Part shown: positions 44,448-56,992 of the stretch, one piece after another | How positions within the stretch are numbered: position 1 is the stretch's first letter | How the letters are laid out: each line of letters opens with the position of its first letter | Origin: Sthenelais limicola | Taxonomy: Eukaryota; Annelida; Polychaeta; Phyllodocida; Sigalionidae | Reading direction: 5' to 3' | Assembly: GCA_942159475.1 (NCBI GenBank) | Contig: OW804097.1 | Location: 35,166,298-35,230,297, forward strand | Length of the DNA stretch: 64,000 bases | The notes under the pieces: model-generated | The model's input: the letters and a program-made list of their open reading frames with translations, nothing else | The model's database searches: none | What the model was told of the DNA's origin: nothing | Translations under genes and position numbers: made by a program

Positions 44448-44665
44448 CAGTCTAGGTCCAAAGATGAGAGTCCCTTCAAACGAAGGGAAAGCCTCTCGCC
44501 TCAAACCACAAAATGCCATTATAAATCCATTAAGACTGCAAAATGTCATTATATTCCCATTAAACCGCCTAGTCCCTAGAGCAGGAAACCGATTAGCGAA
44601 GTAGGCGTCCAATCACTGACATACCAAACCATTCTTGTCTGATCTGAGGGTTTGGACCTGGACTG
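44448..44665 (+). mobile_element. MITE B copy 13
   Basis: 218 bp. The flanks carry a ~30-bp direct repeat (AAACCAAAATCC.AAAACCAAAAGTT) on both sides. Confidence 0.88.
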
Positions 44666-44804
44666 AGTAATGGAATGAAACCAAAATCCCAAAACCAAAA
44701 GTTGTCGTTCACAGAAATTCCACAACTCAACAACCCCCGGGTTTTTTACCAGTTATAGTGTGACCCCCCGCGCCCCTCATTGTATTGTTATACCTTATTT
44801 AAGG

Positions 44805-44938
44805 TTCTTCTCTATCTCTATTTCCTGGGTATGATCATAAACTGCCTCTCTTTCAGCTCTCCCGCCCTTGATAGAACCTTTATATGTGTTGATAAGGGCG
44901 TAAAGCAACCAATCTCACTGACACTCACTCGCTCACTC
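44805..44938 (-). repeat. Repeat D copy 3
   Basis: CTCTATTTCCTGGGTATGAT ... TGTTGATAAGGGCGTAAAGC; nearly identical to copy 2. Confidence 0.65.
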
Positions 44939-44999
44939 GTACATATATGGGTCACTCTGACCCCTTGTTAATTACTTAAGATCTAATTACCATCATACC

Positions 45000-45641
45000 A
45001 GGAATAAATCCATCTTCATACTCTACGATATTTCTCCCTCGTCCTTTGTGTTACACTACGTATAACATATTGTATTGTATCAGGTTTATTTCCCTTATTT
45101 TCATCCCAATTACGGGATAAAGATATAATATCTACAAAACTACCCCATTATAAATCCATGATGACTTGTTCCCCCACCCCCTGTAGTACTACCGACTCCT
45201 CCTATCCCATCATCTGTAGTAATCCCTAGTATGGTTTATTAACCCAAAGCCTAGAAGTGAGTAGTATCCCTCCACCCCTCTTAGTAACCCTCCAGCACCA
45301 CCTTGCCACTGGGGTAGAATGTGGTGTTAAGTAGCCTACCAGACCAGACCACAACTCACCTGTACCACCAGCAGCAGTAGAAGGGCTTCCTCCAGTACCT
45401 GCTTACCTCTTACCTTCGGGGTCCTACCTCCTCCAGGCTTTGGGAGGACGATGGCCCTTGCTTCCTCCAGCTCCCTCTACTAAAGCATTCACTCCTGTGA
45501 GGAGGCCCCATCTTACAGTAGGAGCAAAGACGGTCTAAGGACTTGGACCATCTTTGGTAGGAGTTACTCATATTGGTGTCGAGTGGTTTAAATACAGTCA
45601 TGGTGGATACATGAGGATCATTACTTGATCAAGACAGTCCT
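45000..45641. other. Intronic stretch, nothing recognised
   Basis: C-rich patches and a CAGCAGCAG-like block; no phase-compatible exon. Confidence 0.4.
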
Positions 45642-45775
45642 ATCCAGACGGCCACATTCCTCGATCCCACATTCAGCGATAAGCTTAACCACAAGGCTAA
45701 GACTAAGGCTAAAGTGTTAATGACCCCCTGAGACTCAGGGGTCCAAATCTGCCTTCTGAACCTGACTGAAGAGAT
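45642..45775 (-). repeat. Repeat J copy 2
   Basis: Inverse of 39575-39700 (CCAGACGGCCACATTCCTCG ... CTTCTGAACCTGACTGAA). Confidence 0.75.
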
Positions 45776-45928
45776 ATATATGCGACAGTTGTAGGTCGTC
45801 ACTGGCAGGACTTATATAGATACATTTGGAGCGAGAGTCAAGATTTTTTGCCTGTTTCATTGGGAAGAAATGTTCACAGGTCAGGACTTCATAGATCCAC
45901 CAAGGAGTGTTAGTTGGAGTACTTACAT

Positions 45929-46160
45929 TGGTCAGATCTTACGAAAATGTACAATCGGTAGATTTACACATTAGTAAATTCTGCTAAATTAGACTGAAAA
46001 ATGGTAAATACTAGGTATATCTGAGGATATTTGATATCGCCTTGATTCAAACAATCTGTTTGGTCATGTTGAACTGAATTTTTAACCCGATTTTTGTCTT
46101 AAATGTGGGTAATTTGAGAGGATTGGTGAAGGTAAATTGTACATTTTCTGACGATTTCCT
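45929..46160 (+). mobile_element. MITE A copy 34
   Basis: Subtype III; right tip decayed after CTGACGATTTC. Confidence 0.82.
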
Positions 46161-46795
46161 CCTCCATTGGTTTGCTGGACCGTGAAGCGCTTATGGTCGG
46201 ACGTCAGTGATCCTACACGATGATGACACCATTCACCATGTTCTGAGGAAGAGGAGAAAGTATCTTTGCTCCAGAAATATTTCTCCTTATTTCCCTGAAT
46301 GATACGTGTTGAAATATTCATCAGAATCAGATTCAATAGCTGGAGTAGAGACAACTTGTATTGAAAACTCACAGGGTTTTTATACATACCCAACTCCAGG
46401 AGCTCAATTCTACAATATAATATCTACAACATACTGTTGAAAAGTGGGCAAACTTTGTTTAAAAAATCCTATTTAATTATATAACAATGACTATTGAGAA
46501 CTTACTGGGAGTTGTGAGTGGCTATGGACAATATGGCAGCCAGTATCGAGCGTCACCCCCGTCAGGGTGTCCGGCGCAAGCATTGACTTGTGTGGCCCGA
46601 TATGATACTAAGACTCATAGTGCACACAGCAACAACAACACACCTGATATCATACCTTTATGGCTATCTCTGTGCCAAGGCAGGCCACTAGAGCGGAGGT
46701 GAGTAAATATGGAAATATGTGTTGGTATGTCTTGGGTCTAATTTTTATATTGTGGCTAAGTTTTATTTTTTTAAAGATTTTATTTATCCTGGGTA

Positions 46796-46962
46796 CAGCC
46801 TAGGCCCAAAGTTGAGAGTCCCTTCTCTCGCCTCAAACCGCAAAGTGCCATTATAATTCCATTGAGACCGCAACATGTCATTATATTCCCATGAAAACGC
46901 CAAGTCCTAGGCCAGGAAACCGATACCATTGTTATCTGATCTGAGGGTTTGGGCCTAGAGTG
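46796..46962 (+). mobile_element. MITE B copy 14
   Basis: 167 bp with two small deletions. The flanks 46712-46775 and 46968-47028 are ~60-bp direct repeats (AATATGTGTTGGTATG ... GGGTCTAATTT). Confidence 0.85.
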
Positions 46963-47139
46963 TAAAGGAAATATGTGTTGGTATGGTTGGGTCTAATTTC
47001 TATATTGTGACTAAGTTTTATTTTTTAAAAAAAAAATTTTATTTTTTAACATGGGAACGACTGGAAGAACTGGGACTATCCCAGAAGTCTGTCGACCAAT
47101 TTGTCAGTTTTTTTTCGTGTAATTGTTATTATATCTTTG

Positions 47140-47178
47140 ACAAATAAAAGATTACTCAATTCAATTCAATTCAAAAGA
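47140..47178 (+). repeat. LINE 3'-tail-like relic
   Basis: TTTGACAAATAAAAGATTAC then TCAATTCAATTCAATTC. Confidence 0.4.
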
Positions 47179-47537
47179 TTTTATTTATCCTGGGTAAACT
47201 GGTCCCTTATCAGGGTTTTCACCTGTCCCAGTCCAACATCAGGTTTTTACATATGTTTTCAGTTGAATGTTTCAGTGAAGGGTGATTCAATTATTGACAA
47301 AAAAATATATCCGAAAATTAGTTTCCTTAGCACTCACTACAGACCTGGCACCCAGTTTATATTTGTTATGAATCAGGGGAACATACAAACACACCAGGGA
47401 TAAATCAGGGAAACTTTTTAATTTTAATTTTAGTTTTCTGTAATATGCAAATCAGCCTATGCTCTTATTGTGGACTTTCCCCACTTTCTGGTCTTAGCTT
47501 AAAAAGGCCAAGACTTGACGAAGGCGATCCCGCATAT

Positions 47538-47772
47538 GGGTCAGATTTTCAGAAAATGTACAATTGACAGATGTACACATTTAGTAAATTCTGCTAAATT
47601 AGGCTGCAATTTGGCCAATACTAGGTAAATTCGAGAGTATTCGGCATTGCATTGATTCTTGCAATCTCTTTGGCTAGGTTGAACTGTATTTTGAACTTTA
47701 TTTTCGTCTGAAATGTGGGTTATTTGAGAGGATTGGCAAAGTTGAATTGTACATTTTCTGAAAATCTGACCC
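47538..47772 (+). mobile_element. MITE A copy 35
   Basis: Subtype I, 235 bp, target duplication ATAT. Confidence 0.92.
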
Positions 47773-47953
47773 ATATTACCATGAAGGTGTAAAGTACTTG
47801 TCGTAATGCATGTGTTAAAATGATAAATTGTATCTTTGATGAATAATATGGTTTCACATAAGGTGGGTCTAAATATCTCCACTTTAGCCACATGATTATA
47901 ATGTTTGTATTGACTGTGAGGTAGGTGTGATAGCGTACGTGGGTTGATGTTTA

Positions 47954-48167
47954 CAGTCTAGGCCCAAAGTTAAGATAGTCCCTTCAAACAGAGGGGAAAC
48001 ATCTCGCCTCAAACCCCAAAGTGCCTTTATAATTCCATTAATATCGCAAAATGCCATTATATTCCCATTAGAACGCTGAGTCATAGGCCAGGAAACCGAT
48101 TAGTGCAGTAGGCGTCTAATCACTGGCATACCATTGTTATCTGATCTGAGGGTTTGGGCCTAGACTG
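47954..48167 (+). mobile_element. MITE B copy 15
   Basis: 214 bp, full-length. Confidence 0.88.
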
Positions 48168-48264
48168 TTAAGGGATTAAGACCCAGGGTTGCCAAACTTA
48201 GTTCTGCCTTTGAAACAAAGCTTGCTGTATTCCCAGGTGGGTTGAAACCCAAGCTTCCACACTA

Positions 48265-48495
48265 TGGGTCAGATTTTCAGAAAATGTACAATTCACCAAT
48301 TCTCTCAAATAGCCCACATTTAAGACAAAAATGAGCTTCAAAATGCAGTTTAACACAACCAAACAGATTGTTTGAATCAACACAATACCAAATATACCCA
48401 TATAATACCTAGTGTTAAGGATCTTTCAGTCCAATTTAGCAGAATTTACAAAATATGTTGATCTGCCAATTGTACATTTTCTGAAAATCTGACCC
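48265..48495 (-). mobile_element. MITE A copy 36
   Basis: Subtype III, 231 bp. Confidence 0.88.
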
Positions 48496-48557
48496 CTTTA
48501 CTGGTGGCATTATTTCAGCCGCAGGCATTTGTCACTGAGGATCTATTGCCTCCTGGT

Positions 48558-48759
48558 TACTGTAAACGTAGTAATGTTCGTGCAGTATTTATTTTCGCTA
48601 TTTTAGCACACCCACCTTTGTGCGTGGAAATAAATCCTCGCGAAAGGTATATTTTATTGCATAAATAAGGTGTGAGACTTCCTTAGTGCGCGAATTTAAA
48701 TCCTCGCGAAAAGGTGTCAAAGTACTTAGTGCACGAAAATTTATCTGCGCAAAAATAAA
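48558..48759. mobile_element. Element I copy 2
   Basis: Left end TACTGTAAACG complete; right end stops at AATACGTTT. Several CGCGAAA blocks as in copy 1. Confidence 0.65.
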
Positions 48760-48984
48760 TACGTTTCCCTTCAGTCTTGACCCTCCAACAGCTGCTGAAG
48801 CTATGACTCCTAGATCCACCTCCACTGGGCAGTTAGTTATGTTGTCTCCTTTTTTTTGCCTGACGACTTGATTGTGTATGCTCTTGTTAAACAGCTTCCA
48901 CAGTAATCATGTACATAACCTCCTGGCCTATCGCTGCTAACCTTGGTATCTGCTTCCCCCCTATACAGCCAGAATAAAGGTTAA

Positions 48985-49219
48985 GGGCAAAATCGCCAGA
49001 AAATGTACAATTCGTCTTCACCAATCCTCTCAAATAACCCACATTTAAGACAAAAATCGGGTTTAAAATTCAGTTCAACATAACCAAACAGATTGCTTGA
49101 ATAAAGGCAATGTCAAATATCCTCAGATATACCTGGTATTGACCAGTTTACAGTCTAATTTAGCAGAATTTACTAAATATGTTGATCTGCCGATTGTGCA
49201 TTTTCTGAAGATTTGACCC
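48985..49219 (-). mobile_element. MITE A copy 37
   Basis: Subtype III, 235 bp, variant tip GGGCAAAATCGCCAG. Confidence 0.9.
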
Positions 49220-49322
49220 TTATTTAATCTGTAATTGATCTGGTGCACCCCCAGGTGATTTCACGGGGCGAGAGATTGGATGGAATTAAAAAAAGCCTGT
49301 CTTCATGGATAGGGGGATATGT

Positions 49323-49557
49323 GGGTCAGATTTTCAGAAAATGTACAATTCACCTTCACCAATCCACTCAAATAACCCACATTTAAGACAGAAATACGCT
49401 TCAAAATGCAGTTTAACATAGCAGAACTGATACTTTAAATCAATGTGATACCAAATATACTCAGATATTCCTGGTATTCATCATTTTACAGCCTAATTTA
49501 AGAGAATTTACTAAATGTGTAGAGCCGCCAATTGTACATTGTCTGAAAATCTGACCC
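49323..49557 (-). mobile_element. MITE A copy 38
   Basis: Subtype II, 235 bp, target duplication ATGT. Confidence 0.92.
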
Positions 49558-49758
49558 ATGTAATCCTACGCCTTGTTCCTGTGGAGCGGGTGATGGGATG
49601 TTGTTAAAAGGATGGAGATGGGGGTTCATAGGAGACTACTACTGATGTGTGGGAAATACCTGTTTCTCAGGCTATCCTTATGTACATGGGAATATTGCAG
49701 CATAGCAAGGTTGAATTAAGGGTATTAAGGCCATGGTGGCCCAGTTTGTGCACTAAAT

Positions 49759-49994
49759 GGGTCAGATCTTCAGAAAATGTACAATCGGCTGATCTACATA
49801 TTTAGTAAATACTGCCAAATTAGGCTGTAATATGGTCAATACTATAGTACATCTGAGGATATTTGATATTGCCTTGATTCAAACAATCTGTTTGGTTATG
49901 TTGAATTGTTTTTGTAACCTAGTTTTTGTCTTAAATTTGGGTTATTTGAGAAGGTTTTTGAAGATGAATTGTACATTGTCTGGCGATTTCACCC
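49759..49994 (+). mobile_element. MITE A copy 39
   Basis: Subtype III, 236 bp, right tip variant. Confidence 0.9.
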
Positions 49995-50169
49995 ATTATA
50001 CGTGTCCATGAGTTGATGGATTGGCATGCAGCAATGATTGGTGTAATCATACACTATATGATGCTGACTTGATGTTATCAAACAACACAGTAGGAGCCAT
50101 GTACATACTGCTGCTCCTCCCACACTTCCCACTAGTCACCCCATTGTGGGACGACTTGATCTTCCACTC

Positions 50170-50375
50170 ACACCCTGCCCCCACCCCCACCCCAGCCGAT
50201 TTGGCTCCCGATTGCCCCCCGATTTGTGTCTCGTGGTGAATCCTATGATTTCATTTCCAATTCTGGTTGATGTTATTTCAAAAACATAAACCAGGACTTG
50301 AAATGAAATCATGGGATTCATCGAGAAATCGGGAGGCAATCGGGGGATAAATCGGCTGTGTGTGGGCTGGGTTTT
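50170..50375. mobile_element. Fold-back element F copy 2 (both arms)
   Basis: Arms CAGCCGATTTGGCTCCCGAT ... and ... ATCGGGGGATAAATCGGCTG with inner arms ATTTCATTTCCAATTCTGGT / CCAGGACTTGAAATGAAAT around a small loop at ~50270-50285. Confidence 0.75.
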
Positions 50376-51168
50376 ACTTTAGCTGTACATATATCCCATT
50401 CAAGTGACCTATTCACGCGTACATAGTAGCATGGTATAGGGTTGATGGTTCGGCTAGGTCTTACTTCATATATCTATTCATATATATATATATCTATGGG
50501 ATTCCAGGCATAATAAGGGGGGGAAACATAGGTGTGTTTCCGATTTACACCCCCCCCCCCCCACACACACACACACCTAGAAAAACCATCCCCTGACTAA
50601 CTATTTTGTTTGACCATACCTGATTTTATTCGGATTTTTTTTTTCATACAAAAACAGGAAAACATGTTTTTTTAACCAGGAACTGCCCAAAAGCACATTT
50701 CCCTGGTTTAAAACAACTATTGTTATAAAATAGACACTTTTTTTAGTTCCTGGGAGGTGGTTTCCTAAACAAAAATTAAAAAGAAAGTTACCCCACTCTA
50801 CCTAGTTTTCAGCCAGATTTCGGAAACACATTTTATTTTTATTTTTTTTTGTGCCTAATGGGACCGCTTTAGATGGGATGATTTCTCACCCCGGCCATCA
50901 GTTGCTATTTCTTTATGTGAATAGACAGTATCTACTTTTGTATTTTGCATTGATGCAATGTTATTGTATAATTGTCTCTCTATAATTTGCACCAAGGACT
51001 TTGGACAGGGCTTTTTTAATTTTAGGTTCGCGGACTATGTTTCATTTTCTGTCTAAAAAGTCTCTGTATATTGGTAGATTCTTGTCTCATTATAATTATG
51101 ACTAATTATGAGAGAACAAAATCGAAGACCCTGGTTTATTGGAGACGCAGTATGCCTCTGTGGTAAAA
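50376..51168. other. Intronic stretch, nothing recognised
   Basis: Contains a poly-C/AC run near 50550 and poly(T) runs; no gene signal. Confidence 0.45.
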
Positions 51169-51379
51169 CTGTCTAGGTCCAAACCCTCAGATCAGATAAG
51201 AATGGTATGTCAGTGATTAGACGCCTACTTCGCTAATCGGTTTGGCCTATGACTCGGCTTCCTAATGGGAACATAATGACATTTTGCGGTCTTAATTGAA
51301 TTATACTGGCATTTTGCGGTCTGAGGCGAGAGGCTTTCCCTCTGTTTGAAGGGACTCTCTCATCTTTGGGCCTAGACTG
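51169..51379 (-). mobile_element. MITE B copy 16
   Basis: 211 bp, target duplication AAAA. Confidence 0.87.
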
Positions 51380-51520
51380 AAAACAAATGTTTGACCCTTA
51401 TCGATATTTGCAGGGCATGGGTTTACACAGAATGCACTGTGTGTGTTCCGTTATGAGTTCATATATCAATGAACTCCAGCTCATAACAGGCAGACACATG
51501 GGCACTACATGGTCAGATTT

Positions 51521-51744
51521 TCAGAAAATGTACAATCGCTAGATCTACACATTTAGTAAATTCGGCTAAATTAGACTGTAAAATGGTCAATACTAGGTAT
51601 ATCTGAAGATATTTGGCATTGCTTTGATTCAAACAATCTGTCTGGTTATGTTGAACTGAATTTTAAACCCGATTTATGTCTTAAACTTGGGTTATTTGAG
51701 AGGATTGATGAAGGCAAATTGTACATTTTCTGGCGATTTCACCC
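51521..51744 (+). mobile_element. MITE A copy 40
   Basis: Subtype III, 224 bp; left tip lacks a G; right tip variant. Confidence 0.88.
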
Positions 51745-51835
51745 TACTATACTTCTTGATAATTTACTGAGAATCGGGCACTTTTTGGCCCTTCTGAACG
51801 CCACGGTACCTGGCTCTCCGGGGAATAAACTCTCT

Positions 51836-51860
51836 CCCCCCCCCCCCCCCCCCCCCCCCC
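51836..51860. repeat. Poly-C run (~25 C)
   Basis: Uninterrupted C tract; possible assembly or length-unstable site. Confidence 0.9.
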
Positions 51861-51940
51861 GAGCCCCTCTCATCCTTATGTAACATCTGGACATGAGACG
51901 GGGCTAGCATAGCATGCATTGCGTGTCTCCTGCTACACAT

Positions 51941-52175
51941 GGGTCAGATTTTCAGAAAATGTACAATTCAACTTCACCAATCTTCTCAAATAACCCAAAT
52001 TTCAGACGAAAATAAAGTTCAAAATACACTTCAACCTAACCAAACAGATTGCTAGAATCAATGCAATGCCAAATATACTCGAATTCACCTAGTATTGACC
52101 AAATTGCAGCCTAATTTAGCAGAATTTACTAAATGTGTACATCTGCCAATTGTACATTTTCTGAAAATCTGACCC
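51941..52175 (-). mobile_element. MITE A copy 41
   Basis: Subtype I, 235 bp; flanks ACAT/ACAC. Confidence 0.9.
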
Positions 52176-52377
52176 ACACATGGTCCACATGATGCGAGCA
52201 GGTGATTTATCTGGGAGGAGCATCTGGGCTTGTAGCACTTAGTAATGTAAAACAGGGAGGATGTAAGCGGACCGACACTAAAGCATAATTAGCGTCAAGA
52301 ACAACACATAAGCCACGTAGTTAGTTAATCACGGGGGATTGGTCCGCCAGCCATATTATTGCTCAATATGACCAGTA

Positions 52378-52656
52378 CACTCTAGGTCCAAACCCTCAGA
52401 TGGTCAGTCCACTCTAGGTCCAAACCCTCAGATCAAATAAGAGAATGGTATGTCAGCCTACTTCGCTGATCGCTGATTTAGGATATTCTCCTAATCGCTG
52501 ATTTAGGATATTCTCCTAATATTCTCCTGGCCTAGAACTTGGCGTTTTAATGGTAATGTAATGCCATTTTGCAGTTTTAATGGAATTATAATGGCGGTTT
52601 GAGGCGTGAGGTTTTCCCTTCGTTTGAAGGGACTTCTCCACTTTGGGCCTAGACTG
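52378..52656 (-). mobile_element. MITE B copy 17 (with internal duplications)
   Basis: 279 bp. The first ~31 bp (CACTCTAGGTCCAAACCCTC...) are duplicated, and ATCGCTGATTTAGGATATTC is also present twice inside. Confidence 0.85.
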
Positions 52657-53028
52657 AGTAGGCCACACTCATACGTGCTCATACTGTGGATGTAATTCAT
52701 ACTGATAGAATACCGCTGACCACACCCTATTGATCGTGCGTGTTAAGGTACTAAGAAGTAAGGAAAGGTATCAGAATATTTATATAACCAAATGAGAGAA
52801 AAGAGAAGCAAATGTAAATGAAAATGACATCACGAAATCAGAAATAATTAAATTTAAATTGAACATATACAAGTATTAGTGAATCGCAGAAGACCTATAT
52901 GTTGTATCACAGAGGGATTATGTTCACCCTTTTTGATTGTATAAAATAAGGGAAATACAATTATTACATACATGCACATACAACTTGGAATGCGTAATGG
53001 TGTGTCTTGCTGTAATCGTTCAGTATAT

Positions 53029-53263
53029 GGGTCAGATTTTCGGAAAATGTACAATTAGCAGCTCTACACATTTAGGATATTCTCCTAAATTAGGCTAAAA
53101 AATTATGGATATCGGGTATATCTGAGTACATTTGGTATCGCATTGATTTAAAGTATCAGTTCTGTTATGTTAAACTGCATTTGAAGCTCATTTCTGTCTT
53201 AAATTTGGGTTATTTTGAGAGGATTGGTGAAGGTGAATTGTACATTTTTTGAAAATCTGACCC
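53029..53263 (+). mobile_element. MITE A copy 42
   Basis: Subtype II, 235 bp, target duplication ATAT. Confidence 0.92.
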
Positions 53264-53606
53264 ATATTGTTTCAGTAGTACTAACATATTCTTGGGGTTG
53301 CAGCATATCTCCTCTTCTTTACTAGCTTTATGATTATTTGATATTGTCATTTTAGAAATTTATGACATTCCTTCCGAGAAATGATAATCCTTACAAATGT
53401 GGAAAACATTTACATTTCTTATTATCGAACATGCCGGTATGTTCTGCGTTTGGAAGGAACGCGTCACCCGATGTTATTCCCAAGTGACCTTGGCGTTGCA
53501 GCTGTAAATCTTGCGCTGTAAATCTTGCGCCAAATCCATTATGATCATTTATTTTAAGTTTTTAACCGAGCGAAAACTCTACTTGCCCTGTCGACAGCTA
53601 CAATTT

Positions 53607-53684
53607 GGATCATATTGTCAGAAAATGTACCATTCACGATCATCAATCCACTCAAATAACCCTAAGACAAAAATTTCTGACTGA
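53607..53684 (-). mobile_element. MITE A copy 43 (fragment)
   Basis: Left ~75 bp only, diverged tip GGATCATATTGTCAG. Confidence 0.7.
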
Positions 53685-53816
53685 AAAAATTATTATGATC
53701 ATTTATTAAATCAAAAAAATTGTTTGTCGGCGATGCGCCTTGTTTCTCTGGAGAATTCTGCTGGGTTGGATCTCCAGGTGCACAGGGAAATAAATCTCTT
53801 GACAATCAGGTTATAT

Positions 53817-54052
53817 GGGTCAGATCGTTAGAATTAGTACGATCGGCAGCACTACACATTTAGGAAATTATTTTAAATTCAGCTGAAAAATTATCAATTC
53901 TAGGTATATCTGAGTAGGCCTATATTTGGTATTAGGTTGATTCAAACGATCTGTTTAGTTGTGTTGAACTGTATTTTGGACCTCAATTTTGGCTTAAATT
54001 TGGATTATCTGAGAAAATTAGGCGAATTGTATATTTTCTGACAACCTGACCC
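53817..54052 (+). mobile_element. MITE A copy 44
   Basis: Subtype III, 236 bp; flanks ATAT/ATAA. Confidence 0.88.
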
Positions 54053-54251
54053 ATAAGTCTCTGACTCCCAGCTTTACCTTTCACTTTTATGCTCGGCTAG
54101 GCAAAAGCCCTTGATGTTGGTGAGCAATTGTAAGGTCTATCATAGAAACTGTAAATCATGGACATCTAGATAATGTAAAGCATACCCGCCAGTCACTCTG
54201 TCTCACCCTCCCACTTGTGATTTATCGACTTCATGATAACAAACCTACACT

Positions 54252-54269
54252 CATCTCTCTCTCTCTCTC

Positions 54270-54329
<60 letters not shown>

Positions 54330-54358
54330 CTCTCTCTCTCCCTCTCTCTCTCTCTCTC

Positions 54359-54404
<46 letters not shown>

Positions 54405-54423
54405 CTCTCTCTCTCCCTCTCCC

Positions 54424-54454
<31 letters not shown>

Positions 54455-54741
54455 CACTCTCACTCTCTCACTCTCTCCCTCTCTCCCTGTCCCTCTATCT
54501 CTCTCTCTAACCTCGCCTCTCTCTCCCTCTCCTCTCTCTCCTCCCTCCCTCCCTCTTTCTCTCTCTCTCCCCACTCTATCTCTCACCCTCTCTCTCTTCC
54601 TCTCTCTCTCATCCTCTCTCTCTCTCGCCTCTCTCTCTCCCCCTCTCTCTCCCCCTCTCTCATTCTATCTCTATCTCATTCTCTCTCCCTCTCTCTCTCA
54701 TTCTCTCTCTATCTCATTCTCTCTCTCCCTCCCTCCCTCCA

Positions 54742-54792
<51 letters not shown>

Positions 54793-54933
54793 CTCTCCCT
54801 CCCTCTCTCCCTCTCCCTCTATCTCTCTCCCTCTCCTCTCTCTCTCTCCTCCCTCCCTCTTTCTCTCTATCTCTTTCTCTCTTTCTCGCCTCTCTCTCGC
54901 CTCTCTCTCTCTCATTCTCTCTCTCTCTCTCAT

Positions 54934-54980
<47 letters not shown>

Positions 54981-55066
54981 GCCTTTCCTCCTTTTCTCTC
55001 CCTGCCCCCCCTCTCTCTCCCTGTCCCTATACTCCCCCTCTCATCTTCACTTCCTCTTCTCTCTGT
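54252..55066. repeat. CT-rich microsatellite complex
   Basis: About 0.8 kb of (CT)n mixed with CCCT, GCCT and (ATCT)n blocks (e.g. 54425-54453). Long open frames in two phases are low-complexity artefacts. Confidence 0.95.
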
Positions 55067-55230
55067 TCATATCGGAGGTGGCTAGTGGTATTGTCATTGA
55101 TTTGTATATGAGAGAACCCCCTCCCCCACCCCTTCAACATTGTTTCCTATTTTCCCCGGTGAGCCCGGCTAACCTTTAGAGCCACGCCTGCGGTTAATAC
55201 GTGTGCATTGACCGGTTCCTTACATTATAT

Positions 55231-55465
55231 GGGTGAAATCTTCAGAAAATGTACAATTCGCCCTCACCAATCCTCTCAAATAACCCATATTTAAGACGAA
55301 AATTAGGTTCAAAATACAATTCGACACAAATAAACAGATTGTTTGAATCAACCCAATACCAAATATACTCCGATATACCTAGAATTGACCATTTTTCAGC
55401 CTAATTTAGCAGAATTTCCTAAATATGTAGTGCTGCCGATTGTACATTTTTTGACGATCTGACCC
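55231..55465 (-). mobile_element. MITE A copy 45
   Basis: Subtype III, 235 bp, variant tip GGGTGAAATCTTCAG. Confidence 0.9.
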
Positions 55466-55583
55466 ATAAGCACCTAAGGCTTATTGAATGGAAGTAATTG
55501 ACACACTAACGGGAAGACACTGATCCTAATGTGAACGGCCTTGTCAGAATGCCATGGACAGGTGGGCTGCTAATCTATCAAGT

Positions 55584-55811
55584 GGGTCAGATTTTCAGAA
55601 AATCAGTTCTACACATCTCTCAAATTCTGCTAAATCAGAGTGAAAAATGATAAATACCGGGTATATCTGAATGTATTCTGTATTGTATTCATTCAATAAA
55701 CCTGTCTGGTTATATTGCACTGAATTTTAAACGTGATTTTCGTCTTAAATGTGGGTTATTTGAGGGGATTGGCGAAGGCCAATAATAGTACATTTTCTTA
55801 AAATCTGGCCC
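55584..55811 (+). mobile_element. MITE A copy 46
   Basis: Diverged subtype III, 228 bp; the GTACAATT word of the left end is deleted. Confidence 0.85.
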
Positions 55812-56480
55812 GAGTATAACCTGGGCTCAATGGCCTCCTTTTTGCCCCGGGAAAGAGCCCAGTGTTGAGCATGATATTGATATCAGAAACGCCACTCTAG
55901 ATTCTGGGGCTAATTGAAGTTGGTTGATCCGGAGGAATCAGGTTCGTTTAGGCCTCCTTTTTGAGGGTTTGTGTGCTTTTCACCTCTCACCTTAAATGGC
56001 TTCGAGCGGAGGCAAGAGTTTAGAGTTTAGATTTTTTTATTCAGGAATTACGTTTCATCGATGATGCTTTTCTCAGAAATCCTATACAAAATTAATCTAC
56101 TACAACTAGAGAAGGTAATATGTACATATTATAGATAAACAAATAAAAGCACGATTGACGCCAGTGACTTATGTCATTACATTATAAAGTTAAACAATAA
56201 TAATAACTAGCTGCCCCCGTTTATCACCGGGTAGACATCCCTCTGTTCCCTCCCCTGTTCACATCACACGTTTCACCCCATAAATTAATCATAAAACTAC
56301 TGGGTGTGAGCCAGAACAAAAGTAATTGTGGGTTAGGTATATAACCGGGAATATTATATTTTGTGGGTTAGGTATATAACCGGGAATATTATATTATAAT
56401 ATGAAACCGGAGTCGGGGAATCATATTTTGGCTATTGTTCTAGTAAATAAAGTCTACTACTATATGAATGTTCGTTACAA
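55812..56480. other. Intronic stretch with small repeats
   Basis: A LINE-tail-like relic on the minus strand at ~56009-56050 (AATAAAAAAATCTAAACTCT) and a two-unit 35-bp direct repeat at 56326-56395 (TTGTGGGTTAGGTATATAAC). Confidence 0.5.
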
Positions 56481-56649
56481 ATGAGAGGGAAAGCTTCTCG
56501 CCTCAAAGCGCAAAGTGCCATTTAATAATTCCATGAAGACTAAATGTCGTTATATTCCCATTAGATTTCCCAAGAAACTGATTAGCGAAGTAGGCGTCTA
56601 ATCACTGACATTCCATTCTTATCTGATTAGACGGTTTGGACCGAGACTG
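56481..56649 (+). mobile_element. MITE B copy 18 (5' truncated)
   Basis: Begins within GAGAGGGAAAGC and ends GGACCGAGACTG. Confidence 0.82.
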
Positions 56650-56763
56650 ACTGAAACTGGAGAAAAAATACTATTTATCATAGCCTGGCGCGCCACATCT
56701 GGGTCAGATCTTCGGAAAATGTACAATTGGCAAACTAACACATTTGATAAATGCTGCTAATTA

Positions 56764-56880
56764 CAAAAGGGCCTAGTCCACTAAGCCGCTTCTCATGCGA
56801 TTCTGCCAGAATTTAGTGCAAAAGAGTGTTGTGCGGCGCAAAATCGCATGAGAATTGGCTTAGTGGACTACGCCCTTAAA
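56764..56880. mobile_element. Element G: ~117-bp fold-back nested in MITE A
   Basis: Arms AAGGGCCTAGTCCACTAAGC and GCTTAGTGGACTACGCCCTT, continuing to GCGATTYTGC on both sides (about 40 bp). Inserted at CTGCTAA|ATTAGAC with TTA (possibly AATTA) repeated on both sides. Confidence 0.82.
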
Positions 56881-56992
56881 TTAGACAGAAATCGTCAACA
56901 CCAAGTATATCTGAGTATATTTGATATTGCCTTGATTCAAACAGTCTGTTTGGTTATGTTGAACTGTATTTTGAACCTGATTTCTGTCTTAA

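Noticed and set aside
54217..55111. Two long open frames (97 and 292 codons) of Leu-Ser-Leu repeats
   Set aside because: They are translations of a CT microsatellite; no initiation context or non-repetitive part.
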